Of a stretch of 32,174 bases of DNA, positions 15,243-23,341 are shown one piece after another (within the stretch, counting starts at the first letter, position 1; each line of letters begins with the position of its first letter). The notes under the pieces were generated by a model, which was not told the DNA's origin, did no database searches, and worked only from the letters and a program-made list of their open reading frames with translations. The stretch is from Clostridiales bacterium (GTDB lineage: Bacteria; Bacillota; Clostridia; Peptostreptococcales; T1SED10-28). The stretch covers positions 1-32,174 of the forward strand of contig SKOH01000051.1 of assembly GCA_007120165.1 (NCBI GenBank), in the 5' to 3' direction. Position numbers and translations under genes: made by a program.

Positions 15243-16058
15243 CTATCTCCCTTCGAACATCGACAAAACAGACAACTGAAGGATTTGCTGATAAAGCAGT
15301 ACCCCGAGGATCGTCAAAAGAATGCTCAATAACGTCCCGATTAAATAATACTCCGCAAAGTTTTTATGGCTAAGCTGATTAAACCGGGTGAGGGATTTTG
15401 CCGCTATTACAAAACCAACGGCGGAGAACTCCCCATTAATCAGAAAAATAAATAAAATACTTCGCTCCATAATCCCCACGTATTTGCCAACGCGCACTTC
15501 TTTAATCGGATCCCTCTTATGCAGATCTTCAGGGGCAATCGCCTGCATATAATTATCCACATGTCGATAAATTACATCCAGAGTAAGCCGAATCAAAATT
15601 GCACCGCCGAAGCATAGATATATCAGTATAATCAGTGCTGTCAGCAATCTATTAAAAAATAATAGGCTCAATTGTACCGGAACAATATTTACAAACAGAT
15701 CCGTTAAAAAACTATGGGCATTCAAAGAAAACCAAGAGGACAGGAATAAAATAATTAGGATATGTAAGACCTGATCCCCTACAAAGATGATCAGTTTCCC
15801 AATAGCCCTTTTCGATGAGATAAATTCTTTTCCATAATCGATCAATAGATGCACCAATGTCACTATCAGAGAGAACAGGACTGCGGAAGCGGCGCTGTAA
15901 AGGGTAAATAACAATAGGGTTTGCAGAATGAAAAGGATCATACCATGATAGAAAAAACCTTTTAATTTCCTGGACTTTTTCAAATAAACCAGTTGATCCC
16001 ATTGCAGTACAAAGTCTGTCAGCACATGGGCCAACAGCATTAATTGGAAGGCAGTCAT
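15243..16058 (-). CDS. DUF3307 multi-pass membrane protein
   Basis: The 271-residue protein has about seven membrane segments. The first ~120 residues match DUF3307: AFQLMLLAHVLTDFVLQWDQ, LKGFFYHGMIL and LVHLLIDYGKE, with conserved His and Asp in or near the membrane. The C-terminal half is helical and membrane-embedded too. The function of the family is unknown; genes for it are often next to SatD-type genes, as here. The start at 16058 is used because AAAGGAGGATACCC precedes it. It is 100 bases downstream of the SatD-like gene and probably in its operon. Confidence 0.82.
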   Translation of the reverse strand: MTAFQLMLLAHVLTDFVLQWDQLVYLKKSRKLKGFFYHGMILFILQTLLLFTLYSAASAVLFSLIVTLVHLLIDYGKEFISSKRAIGKLIIFVGDQVLHILIILFLSSWFSLNAHSFLTDLFVNIVPVQLSLLFFNRLLTALIILIYLCFGGAILIRLTLDVIYRHVDNYMQAIAPEDLHKRDPIKEVRVGKYVGIMERSILFIFLINGEFSAVGFVIAAKSLTRFNQLSHKNFAEYYLIGTLLSILLTILGVLLYQQILQLSVLSMFEGR

Positions 16059-16158
16059 GGGTATCCTCCTTTGCACCCGTAAGGTCTAAAACACGAATGT
16101 TAACGGCATCCGTACTGTAGACCTAACGATATTTTGAATTGTTTAATTCGATATAATT

Positions 16159-17058
16159 TTATCCCTCAGAAATTCCCACAAGATATTTCTGCACCAGAAG
16201 ATGGGAAAGTTCATTTTCCGTCTCTCGAAGGATATCCCATTTTGCACTGGAACATCGCTGATAAAAAGAGCTTTTACTGATGCCCAGTTCTTTTGCACCG
16301 GCTTCGTAGGATTTCAGCTGATTATAAAGCTGTACCGCTTCCCATTGTTTGTCGCTCCAGTCCCCTACTATGGTATCCATCAGCCGCTGGACGAGATTAA
16401 AGGTTTGATTGCCTTCACTGTTTGGACTATGGAGAAGTACCCGGGATTTTTTCGTGGGGTTAAGCTGATCCAATGCAACCCGGGCCTTTTGAAAAGCCTC
16501 GCCATTCAAATCCCAGGAGCTCCTCCCCGGATCCTCTTTAAAAGGCTGTCCTCCCTCTTCTATCATGCCGATGCCAAGCCCGATACGAACTTTGACAGGA
16601 TGAAATGTATGGCGGACATTTCGGATCATATCAAATATCTCCGGCCCGATTAAAAAAACCCCTTGAAATTCGTCCCCCCGGGAGGAACTAAAGGGCACAA
16701 CCCCGCTGTTCCTTTTTTTCATGTCCTCATTCAGTTGACGTACTTTGGTCTCTAATACTTTACCGGTGATTCTGTGCCGCTTGGAATCGATTATATCCCC
16801 AGTCACCACAAGATAATTTGTAATGGAGGGGTTTTTAACGCCTTCCTTATCGATCCCGTCTTTCCCCAGCTGATAGACCCCGGAACGGATCCTTATGATG
16901 ATCTTTTCTTTTTTCAGTATAGCCACCCGGGTATTCAGCAAATTCTTGGATATCTCCCCCTCGTTATATTGATAAAATCGGTAGAGGTCTTCATAAGTAA
17001 AGGATGGCCAATTACTAAAATAATTCTTCAGCTCCGTTATTCCCAGTTTTTTATCCAT
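16159..17058 (-). CDS. SatD-family regulator with flanking helix-turn-helix regions
   Basis: The 299-residue protein has three parts. Residues ~1-70 look like a winged helix (TYEDLYRFYQYNEGEISKNL, then IIRIRSGVYQL). Residues ~82-210 match the SatD family: VVTGDIIDSKRHR, SSSRGDEFQGVFLIGPE, and VRIGLGIGMIEEG. The C-terminal ~80 residues hold a second possible helix-turn-helix (AGAKELGISKSSFYQRCSSA). The SatD core, with D-I-x-x-S-K near the N-end and G-D-E-F-Q in the middle, is reminiscent of GGDEF/nucleotidyl cyclase folds. SatD was named in a streptococcal acid-tolerance operon, but its biochemistry is unclear. Paired with a DUF3307 gene, which is a recurring arrangement. Confidence 0.78.
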   Translation of the reverse strand: MDKKLGITELKNYFSNWPSFTYEDLYRFYQYNEGEISKNLLNTRVAILKKEKIIIRIRSGVYQLGKDGIDKEGVKNPSITNYLVVTGDIIDSKRHRITGKVLETKVRQLNEDMKKRNSGVVPFSSSRGDEFQGVFLIGPEIFDMIRNVRHTFHPVKVRIGLGIGMIEEGGQPFKEDPGRSSWDLNGEAFQKARVALDQLNPTKKSRVLLHSPNSEGNQTFNLVQRLMDTIVGDWSDKQWEAVQLYNQLKSYEAGAKELGISKSSFYQRCSSAKWDILRETENELSHLLVQKYLVGISEG

Positions 17059-17109
17059 AATGCATGCTCCTCTGTCTTCAATTATTTAGTTGATGCTTTT
17101 ACTATAAAG

Positions 17110-17769
17110 TTATACCCTTTTATTCAGCAGTTCCACCGTTTTTCTGGCAACCTCCGCTGCCACTCCTGCACACCGCTCTTTTCTTTTGTCATTGTCATAA
17201 CCACAACCCTGCACCCGCATATACAGTTCTACGGAATCATTGCAGATCACTGATCCGGCAATTGTTGTGGCTAAATTCATACCCCCGGGCTGATACTGGG
17301 GAAAGGGATGGTCTTTATACCACTGGAACAGTTCGCTGATTAACTCCTTTTGGACGGCGGCTTCACTTACGCTTCCGATGCAGGTCGCCGCAACCCCTAA
17401 TGGGCCGCAAAGACTGTTTTGCAGAGAATATCCCCCTAAGGCTCCGATAAAAGCTTCCGGTGGAATTTGATTAAAGGGATACCCCACATCCTCCGCCAGG
17501 GTACCAAAGAAACCTTCCGATACCCCAATGCCGCATCCGCCTTTTTCTTTAAAGGCCTTATAAGCCCTCCTTGCAACTTTTTCACCATCCAGGGGACTAT
17601 AGGAAAAGGGCCACGCCGGACGGGAGGCACCACCTTGATCCTCTACCCCCGCCTCTTCGCATCCCATTAAGACCGAACCCACTCCACCGAGGACCGTCGC
17701 CCCGGCTAAGGCTGAACCCATTCCCTTTAAAAAATCCTTCCGCGACAGTTCTTTCGGTATTTTTTTCAT
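17110..17769 (-). CDS. Tat-type lipoprotein of the C-GCAxxG-C-C redox family (cysteine form)
   Basis: The 219-residue protein starts with a twin-arginine-like signal (SRKDFLKG, RK rather than RR) ending at a lipobox LMGC (Cys 37). The mature part has a redox pattern: GGCGIGVSEG (Cys 79), SLCGPLGVAATCIG, VICND, GCGYDNDKRKERCAG. This fits the C-GCAxxG-C-C family of small redox-active proteins. It is a clear paralog of the gene at 29525-30217, sharing SRK-FLKGMG, VLGGVG, PAWPF, FFGTLA, GYPFNQ, PPEAF and the closing ERCAGV-A--KTVELLN. At position 79 this copy has Cys where the other has in-frame TGA. GGAGGG precedes the ATG. It is a single gene. Substrate and partner are unknown. Confidence 0.8.
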   Translation of the reverse strand: MKKIPKELSRKDFLKGMGSALAGATVLGGVGSVLMGCEEAGVEDQGGASRPAWPFSYSPLDGEKVARRAYKAFKEKGGCGIGVSEGFFGTLAEDVGYPFNQIPPEAFIGALGGYSLQNSLCGPLGVAATCIGSVSEAAVQKELISELFQWYKDHPFPQYQPGGMNLATTIAGSVICNDSVELYMRVQGCGYDNDKRKERCAGVAAEVARKTVELLNKRV

Positions 17770-17914
17770 AAAAACACCCTCCTTTTCAACAGGATTTTTC
17801 CCAGCTGCCTATCCTCCGAACAATGGTATTGTTAACTCTTATAATCATATTATACTGTGTATTGGTTTTAATATCCAATGAATTTTCCCAATATTCTAAG
17901 TTTTATCCCTCGAA

Positions 17915-17948
17915 AAAAGAGCACGGCCAATTATGGCGATGCTCTTTT
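17915..17948 (-). terminator. Terminator of the Cys/Met PLP enzyme remnant
   Basis: Stem AAAAGAGCA/TGCTCTTTT with inner GCCA/TGGC. On the minus strand a T-run follows. It lies about 30 bases after the stop of the gene remnant. Confidence 0.85.
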
Positions 17949-17979
17949 AGTTTCAGTATATATTCCGTTCCTCAGATCC

Positions 17980-18108
17980 TTATACGCGGGCAAACTGCAT
18001 TGTCGTATTTATAGCCGGTGTGGTTTTCACCACGGCCAGAGCCTGATCCAGATCAGCAATTAAATCATCCACATCTTCGATTCCTACGGATATGCGTATC
18101 TGCCCGGC
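17980..18108 (-). pseudogene. C-terminal end of a Cys/Met-metabolism PLP enzyme (right of IS insertion)
   Basis: The minus frame reads AGQIRISVGIEDVDDLIADL followed by DQALAVVKTTPAIN and a stop at 17982-17980. This is the C-terminal signature of cystathionine gamma-synthase/lyase and methionine gamma-lyase proteins (G-x-I-R-x-S-V-G-x-E-D). Its left-hand continuation is at 19963-20151, on the far side of the IS element. The PLP-binding domain is not present anywhere in the window. It retains its terminator at 17915-17948. Confidence 0.85.
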
Positions 18109-18238
18109 TTGAACCTCTCATGACTAAAGTCATGAGATTCTTGGGAACAGAGCGTACTTGCAGGCGTATTTCTTTGCTTACAGCGGTTTCTCTTATTTAC
18201 CAAGCTATCCCCGTAGTACCTACGGTTCTGGATTCTAT
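18109..18238 (-). ncRNA. Right end of IS element, predicted omega-RNA scaffold
   Basis: In IS200/IS605 elements the DNA from the end of tnpB to the right end encodes the 3' part of the TnpB guide RNA. This 130-base stretch has the end hairpin at 18117-18136 and finishes TTCAA. The guide would be read from the flank starting at 18108 (GCCGGGCAGATACG...). The presence of the RNA is inferred from family knowledge, not seen directly. Confidence 0.5.
18117..18136 (-). repeat. Right-end hairpin of IS element
   Basis: Perfect inverted repeat CTCATGAC-TAAA-GTCATGAG, recognised as single-stranded hairpin by the TnpA of this family. Confidence 0.8.
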
Positions 18239-19378
18239 TTAATTTTGTGCTTGTATTCGCAGACCTTCTCTCAGAATATTTTTACTCGCATTAATATCCC
18301 GATCATGATGCGCATCACAAACAGAACAAGTCCATTCCCGGATATTCAGGGGTTTCTTGCCATCCTTGTGTCCGCATTCCGAGCAAATTTGACTGGATGG
18401 AAACCATTTGTCCACCTTGATGACTTTCCGACCATACCAGTCCGCTTTGTACTGTAACCTGGACACAAAACCGGACCAGGATACGTCGGAAATGCTTTTC
18501 GCCAGTTTATGATTACGGAGCATCCCTTTGGTGTGTAAGTCTTCCATACAGATAATATCGTGATTTTTGATCATTTCTGTACTCAACTTATTCAGAAAGT
18601 CGCTCCGTTGATTCATTACTTTTTCGTGTAACCTTGCAACCTTGCCTTTTTGTTTCTGATAATTTTTGGCTTCCAAGAGATTGATCCCGTTCTTTGTAGC
18701 CTGTAAACCCCGCCTTGACAGCTTCCGTTGTTCGCGTTGCAGTCTCTTTTCCATGTTGGAAGTAAATTTATGGTTATCGATCTTTTGCCCGTCAGAAAGA
18801 ATGGCAAAGTCCGTAATACCCAGGTCCACTCCAATCGCAGAATTGGTTTTCGGCAAGGGCTGAATGTCTTCTTCCAACAGAAGGGAAACAAAGTATTTAC
18901 CGCTCGCATTTTTCCGGATGGTTGCATTCAACACCCGACCCTTAGGCTCCTGACTTTTAGCGAACTTCATAAGTCCGATCTTGGGTAATTTAATGGAGTG
19001 ATGCACAATTCGGATACTGTTATTCACATTTTTCGTTGTATAGCTTTGCACCGGGTTCTTTTTACTTTTGAACTGCGGTCTCTTATTTTGTTTTTTGAAA
19101 AAACGGGAAAAAGCGTCGGAAAGGTTTTTTACTGAGGACTGAAGAGAAATGCTATCCACTTCCTGTAACCAAATGGTCTGTTCATCTTTTTTCATTTGAG
19201 GAATCATTGCCGAGCAGGCATGATAGGTTAACCCTTTACCGGTTTTAGTATAGGCTTCATTCCACAAACTTAAAAAATGATTGTAGACAAAACGGGAACA
19301 TCCCATGGTTTTAGCAATTAAGATCTCCTGCTCCCGATTCGGATAGATTCGAAATTTATAGGCTTTATGGCGCAGCAC
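18239..19378 (-). CDS. tnpB: TnpB RNA-guided nuclease of IS200/IS605 element
   Basis: The 379-residue protein is a full-length TnpB. The N-terminal helical/HTH part has [20 protein letters not shown] and [13 protein letters not shown]. The RuvC triad is intact: D185 (GVDLGITD), E279 (CMEDLHT) and D361 (HHDRDINAS). The zinc finger has CSEC (332, 335) and CSVC (351, 354). TnpB proteins are RNA-guided DNA nucleases that favour element retention and are ancestors of Cas12. The start is GTG at 19378, 10 bases after tnpA, preceded by a GAGG. Nothing suggests inactivation. Confidence 0.93.
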   Translation of the reverse strand: MLRHKAYKFRIYPNREQEILIAKTMGCSRFVYNHFLSLWNEAYTKTGKGLTYHACSAMIPQMKKDEQTIWLQEVDSISLQSSVKNLSDAFSRFFKKQNKRPQFKSKKNPVQSYTTKNVNNSIRIVHHSIKLPKIGLMKFAKSQEPKGRVLNATIRKNASGKYFVSLLLEEDIQPLPKTNSAIGVDLGITDFAILSDGQKIDNHKFTSNMEKRLQREQRKLSRRGLQATKNGINLLEAKNYQKQKGKVARLHEKVMNQRSDFLNKLSTEMIKNHDIICMEDLHTKGMLRNHKLAKSISDVSWSGFVSRLQYKADWYGRKVIKVDKWFPSSQICSECGHKDGKKPLNIREWTCSVCDAHHDRDINASKNILREGLRIQAQN

Positions 19379-19388
19379 GGCTTTAACC

Positions 19389-19790
19389 TCATTTCTTTTT
19401 CTGACTTTTTATGTAGCTCCGGATCTGTTCTTCGGTATGATCACTGACGGTTGCTACAAAGTAGCTGGGATTCCATAAGTGGCCGCCCCAAAGGCGTTGT
19501 TTAAGTTCCGGATGTTTTTTAAACAGTAATCTGGCGGAGACCCCTTTAAATGCTTTAACGACACTGGGGATAACGTGCTGCGGCTTACAGTCGATCAGTA
19601 AATGGATATGATCTTTATCGGATTCCATCTCAATAATTTGGATATCATTATCCGAAGCGATTTTTGCTAATAATTGTTTAACATCTGCATCAATTTGTCC
19701 ATGCAAAATAGGATGCCGATATTTTACGCACCAAACCAAATGGTACTGAATAGAGTAGACGTATCCACGTCCGTAATGCGTTGTAGCCAT
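19389..19790 (-). CDS. tnpA: TnpA Y1 HUH transposase of IS200/IS605 element
   Basis: The 133-residue protein is a single-domain Y1 transposase. It has [18 protein letters not shown] at the N-terminus, the HUH motif at H61-I-H63 (DKDHIHLL), and the catalytic Tyr at 126 in [11 protein letters not shown]. It moves single-stranded circles of the element by cutting at the ends. ATG at 19790 is favoured over an in-frame GTG at 19799, because AGGTG sits just before it and the family starts with residues like MATTHYG. It directly precedes tnpB in the same direction. Confidence 0.93.
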   Translation of the reverse strand: MATTHYGRGYVYSIQYHLVWCVKYRHPILHGQIDADVKQLLAKIASDNDIQIIEMESDKDHIHLLIDCKPQHVIPSVVKAFKGVSARLLFKKHPELKQRLWGGHLWNPSYFVATVSDHTEEQIRSYIKSQKKK

Positions 19791-19962
19791 CCGAATCACC
19801 TACTTAATTATAACATATGTAAGGGATGAATTCCATCTTAAAGAGTCTATTTATAGGGTTAAACAAACAACATATTACGATTGTTGTCCATCGCTACAGC
19901 GATGCCACAACCGAAGCCGATTCATCTACACGACTAAAGTCGCGAGTATTCTCGGCTATTTT
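19791..19962 (-). other. Left end of IS element with leader of tnpA
   Basis: This stretch holds the left-end hairpin at 19929-19944 (CACGAC-TAAA-GTCGCG, one mismatch), a second possible hairpin around CGCTACAGCG (19892-19901), and an AT-rich promoter-like part before tnpA. A short minus frame here is a chimera of the interrupted gene and the IS end. Confidence 0.6.
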
Positions 19963-20151
19963 ATAAATTTCCACGGCTTCCCGCTCCTTTTTTGTCATAT
20001 CAAAATGACTCATGGAGGGAGAATGCTGTACTAAGGAATCCACATTCCCGAGGCTGGTGGCCAGGCTGAAGATTTTGACGTTGTTCAGCACTGTTCGGGC
20101 AGCTTCAAGTCCGCCTTTAATGTCCGCACTGATCATTCCTTGGTTTTTCGG
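19963..20151 (-). pseudogene. Cys/Met PLP enzyme remnant, left part; N-terminal domain missing
   Basis: The minus frame reads QGMISADIKGGLEAARTVLN, then VKIFSLATSLGNVDSLVQHS and MSHFDMTKKEREAVEI, up to the IS insertion. These are the hallmarks of the C-terminal domain of cystathionine gamma-lyase/synthase or methionine gamma-lyase (SLG-x-x-x-S-L-x-Q-H). The N-terminal ~280 residues with the PLP lysine are absent. The remnant starts straight after the stop of the cysteine synthase-like gene and in the same frame. An internal deletion must have removed the front of this gene, separate from the IS insertion. Confidence 0.85.
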
Positions 20152-21201
20152 TTACATCGATGCCGCTTTACAGCTTTTACAATCCCGCTTATGGGAAATG
20201 ACATCGATCAGTTCCACATCGGGGGAAAGGAAGTGATCCTTTACCGGCTCTTTTTCCATTAAATCGGTGCTTAAGTATTTTTTGTTGTCATCGGAAAACA
20301 CCGTGGTGATAATTTTGTCACTGCCCAGTTTGTTTTGGGCAAGAATTGCCCCCAGCATATTGGCTCCCGAGGAGATGCCCACACCAAGTCCCAGGACCGA
20401 TGCCAGCTGCTGGGCCATGTTGATCGCATCCCCGTCGTCCACCCCCAGGATATCGTCCAGTTTAGCGAGATCCACAATGGAGGGGATAAACTCATCGGAA
20501 ATACCCTGGATCCGGTGTTTTCCAACCCGGTGGCCGGTGGACAGCGTCGGAGAACTTGACGGTTCCAGGGGATATACCCGGATATTTTTATTTTTCTCTT
20601 TTAAAAATTTCCCAACCCCCATCACCGTGCCGCCGGTCCCTACCCCGGCCACGAATCCGTCGGGGGTTAAATTTAATTTTTCCAGCTGATTCCAAATCTC
20701 CTGAGCTGTGGATAAATAATGGGCCCTGGAGTTATCCTCATTGGAGAACTGATTGGTTAAGAAAACCTTCGGGTCTTCCGTTGCCATTTTTTCTGCCAAA
20801 TCGATACTCCCCAGAAATCCCCCTTCTTCCCGACTTACCAAATGGATCTCGGCGCCGTAGCTTCGAATAATTTTTTTTCTTTCTTCACTCATCCAGTCCG
20901 GCATGAAAATTGCAACTTCATTGCCCAGGTTTCGTCCCAGGGCCGATACGGCAATACCGGTGTTTCCGCTGGTAGCTTCTGCGATTTTATAACCGGGTTT
21001 CAACACCCCTTTATGGTAGGCTTCTTTAATCATATGAAAAGCCATACGGTCTTTGATGCTTCCGGTTAAATTGTAATACTCGGCCTTCGCATAGATTTTT
21101 CTATCTTCCCCTTTATATTTAAAATGAATCTCCAGTAAGGGGGTATTTCCGATCATTGCGGAAAGTGCCTGCAGTCTGCCTTCAAAAAGTTCCTTTTCCA
21201 T
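20152..21201 (-). CDS. Cysteine synthase / cystathionine beta-synthase family PLP enzyme
   Basis: The 349-residue protein is a fold type II PLP enzyme. It has [10 protein letters not shown], the Schiff-base lysine K50 in GSIKDRMAF, the Asn-loop [10 protein letters not shown], and the phosphate-binding [15 protein letters not shown]. It should make cysteine or cystathionine from an activated serine and sulfide or homocysteine. The C-terminus ends with [13 protein letters not shown], a Cys pair. ATG at 21201 is chosen because AAAGGAGG ends just before it. In Bacillus a CBS-like gene (mccA) is paired with a gamma-lyase gene (mccB); here the second gene is a remnant, so the transsulfuration pair is broken. 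Confidence 0.88.
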   Translation of the reverse strand: MEKELFEGRLQALSAMIGNTPLLEIHFKYKGEDRKIYAKAEYYNLTGSIKDRMAFHMIKEAYHKGVLKPGYKIAEATSGNTGIAVSALGRNLGNEVAIFMPDWMSEERKKIIRSYGAEIHLVSREEGGFLGSIDLAEKMATEDPKVFLTNQFSNEDNSRAHYLSTAQEIWNQLEKLNLTPDGFVAGVGTGGTVMGVGKFLKEKNKNIRVYPLEPSSSPTLSTGHRVGKHRIQGISDEFIPSIVDLAKLDDILGVDDGDAINMAQQLASVLGLGVGISSGANMLGAILAQNKLGSDKIITTVFSDDNKKYLSTDLMEKEPVKDHFLSPDVELIDVISHKRDCKSCKAASM

Positions 21202-21293
21202 GGTCATCCTCCTTTTATCTGCGGGGAAATGCGTACCGTTATATTCCCATTTTTTTATGTACTGCACCGCATCTTATGTCCATGATAGCACTA

Positions 21294-21938
21294 TTATTCG
21301 TTAATATCCAACGTATGAACTGAAAAGCCGTACCACCCTAAAACCGCAGTGAACACCACTACACTAAAGACACTAAAACGTTCCATTACACCAAAGTATT
21401 CTATGGGCACCAAAGCCATTCCAATGGGTCCCGCCACCATTAAAAGAAGGGTAATTCCCGCCCATAGGGACAGGGTTTGAAATCTTTTGTGACCCCTCAG
21501 TCCTCCAATAATTATTAATGTGATGGATACAATCGATAACAATACGACGGTTATCGTTACTGCATATACATGCATAATATCCTGAAAGGTTCCGGCGTAG
21601 CCGGCCTCGGACAGCGGAAACAGGGTGTATCCTATGGCAGATATCCAGATCATTAGGGCAAAAGTATAAATCCCCAGGCGCAGTACTTTATTCCCTTTTT
21701 GCTGCATGACAACACAAACCATTACAACACAGAGCCCTGCAAATAAGTGGTGCACCGAGGACAGTCCGCTGGCGACCACAAAGGAGGGGGCGCTGGTCGC
21801 CGTTAAATCACTTACCGCCTGACTTTTCCAATCATAGCCGGGATAATGCATTGCCCCGATAATCGTATGCAGAATATAAACCATCAGACTTATGATGCCC
21901 GATAGGCATAGCCAGTTCGTCAGCGTTTTTTCCTTCAT
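21294..21938 (-). CDS. DUF998-family integral membrane protein
   Basis: The 214-residue protein has about six membrane helices. It starts KTLTNWLCLSGIISLMVYIL, then MHYPGYDWKSQAVSDLTATS, the typical DUF998 segment with a conserved S-x-x-x-S-D-L after the first helix. A later WISAIGYTLFPLSEAG also fits. Function of the family is unknown. GGGGAG precedes the ATG. It lies alone between the cysteine synthase-like gene and the serine hydrolase gene, with 76-93 base gaps. Confidence 0.82.
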   Translation of the reverse strand: MKEKTLTNWLCLSGIISLMVYILHTIIGAMHYPGYDWKSQAVSDLTATSAPSFVVASGLSSVHHLFAGLCVVMVCVVMQQKGNKVLRLGIYTFALMIWISAIGYTLFPLSEAGYAGTFQDIMHVYAVTITVVLLSIVSITLIIIGGLRGHKRFQTLSLWAGITLLLMVAGPIGMALVPIEYFGVMERFSVFSVVVFTAVLGWYGFSVHTLDINE

Positions 21939-22014
21939 TCCATCTCCCCCGATAATAATAATTTGTACTGAAGTTTTTTACAAAAATCCATAAGCCGCCA
22001 GCGGGTAATGCTTT

Positions 22015-23073
22015 TTATAAAACCGATTTGATTGTTTTAATCATGGCGCTGCTTGCCAGCCGATGGCCTTTTCCGTTAATCTGGTTGGTGGTGCCGGTAA
22101 AATACAGGTCCGACCGGGGATTATAAAAGGCAAAGGAGCCGGTTTGTCCCCAAAAACCCAGAACTTCCTTTATCGGCTTTCCCGGGGATACAATGCCCGG
22201 TATCCATAAATTTTCCAATCCTACGCCGAATTGAAACAGTCCCGGCGGGGGCAGAATCATATTCCACTGCTTTAACTCTTCGATTTTTTCCACAGGGAAA
22301 AACTGTCCATTAAAAAAAGCTTTTAAAAAGATCATTACCTCCGCCGCCGTGGAAACAATCCCGCCTTCCACACCCACGGAGGCCATATAGTTGGGCAGCC
22401 ATAATTGTTTAGACTTAAAGTAAAAAGGCGCCGGGGTATCATCGTGAATATCGGTGTATATGTAGGTATTGGTTAAATTCAATTTAGTAAATATATACTG
22501 GTTAAAAACCTCGCTGATCCTTTTTCCCGTTACCTTTTCAATGATGGCCCCGAGGAGCTGGTAATTCGAATCGGAGTAGGCGGCTTTCCCCCTGGCTCCG
22601 GGCTTAAACTTCGGCTTGAGCTCCTTTATCAGCCCAATGGTTCTGTCTAAGGGCCAGGCTTCGTCCTTTCCTTCCATCAAATCATCCGCAACGGTTCTTC
22701 CTCCCTGCTGTTTATGAAAGAAATAGTCAGGGATTCCCGAGGTGTTTGATAGTAAATGGGTAATGGTAAGCTGATCGGAATAGTCTGTTCCCTTTAACAC
22801 ATGAAGCCCGTTACAGATATCCTCCGACAGGTGCTTTGAGATTTTGTCCCTCAGTTCTAAGCGTCCCTCCTCAATCAGCTGCAGTATAACCGCTGTTACA
22901 TACAGTTTCGTAACACTGGCAATAAAGTATTTACTGTCCTTTTCCATCTCACCGGCGGCACCGGTCCAGGAGAAACTTCCATCCCTGCTTTCCACGCAGA
23001 GCACAGCACTGAAAATACTCTTATTTACTTTCATTCGATCCATTAAAGAATTCAGTAATTTTTCATCGACCAT
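22015..23073 (-). CDS. Beta-lactamase-like serine hydrolase
   Basis: The 352-residue protein belongs to the class C beta-lactamase/penicillin-binding protein-like family. The S-x-x-K motif is S53-V-T-K56 (FIASVTKLYVT), the Tyr motif is YSDSNYQLLG, and the third motif region reads WGQTGSFAF in place of the more usual H-x-G. Members are esterases, D-amino peptidases or carboxypeptidases. No signal peptide is seen, so it is probably cytoplasmic. ATG at 23073 is used because GGGAGGT precedes it; a longer frame to 23124 lacks a site. It is a single gene. Confidence 0.87.
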   Translation of the reverse strand: MVDEKLLNSLMDRMKVNKSIFSAVLCVESRDGSFSWTGAAGEMEKDSKYFIASVTKLYVTAVILQLIEEGRLELRDKISKHLSEDICNGLHVLKGTDYSDQLTITHLLSNTSGIPDYFFHKQQGGRTVADDLMEGKDEAWPLDRTIGLIKELKPKFKPGARGKAAYSDSNYQLLGAIIEKVTGKRISEVFNQYIFTKLNLTNTYIYTDIHDDTPAPFYFKSKQLWLPNYMASVGVEGGIVSTAAEVMIFLKAFFNGQFFPVEKIEELKQWNMILPPPGLFQFGVGLENLWIPGIVSPGKPIKEVLGFWGQTGSFAFYNPRSDLYFTGTTNQINGKGHRLASSAMIKTIKSVL

Positions 23074-23274
23074 TAATCCACTGACCTCCCTGTTTAGGTT
23101 TCGGTTCCGGTAACGCCTCTGCACTGACCGAATGCCATCATTTTTCCCTATCGGTATAATCTTACTGTTTATTATATCAAAATATTGTACTTCAGTACTG
23201 ATATATTTTTAATTTTTTATGAGATCTGAATCTTCACTTTATGGAGCGTGTATAAGTTAAACTTTATAATAATA

Positions 23275-23312
23275 CCGCCCACGGATTTCATAGAGCAATG
23301 ATCTGTAGGCGG
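23275..23312 (-). terminator. Candidate terminator after rsgA
   Basis: A 12-base stem with two G-T pairs (CCGCCTACAGAT and partner) about 30 bases past the rsgA stop. The downstream stretch is AT-rich (TATTATTATAAA) rather than a clean T-run. Confidence 0.5.
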
Positions 23313-23341
23313 CTTAATGATTTAACTATATCTTTTATTTC

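Larger units (their letters stand above)
18109..19962 (-). mobile_element. Complete IS200/IS605-family element (tnpA + tnpB), 1854 bases
   Basis: The element carries a HUH transposase and a TnpB in the same direction. It has no terminal inverted repeats; instead each end holds a short hairpin with the same core GACTAAAGTC. The ends were set by homology: joining 19963 to 18108 rebuilds an uninterrupted PLP-enzyme reading frame of the right length (EREAVEI-Y-AGQIR). The element then starts just after TTTAT and ends in TTCAA, as expected for family cleavage sites, with no target duplication. Both genes look intact, so it may be active or recently inserted. Confidence 0.85.

Noticed and set aside
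19894-20136. 80-residue complete gene starting MISADIKGG
   Set aside because: The start Met is internal to the C-terminal domain of a Cys/Met PLP enzyme, and the end is made by IS sequence; it is a remnant.
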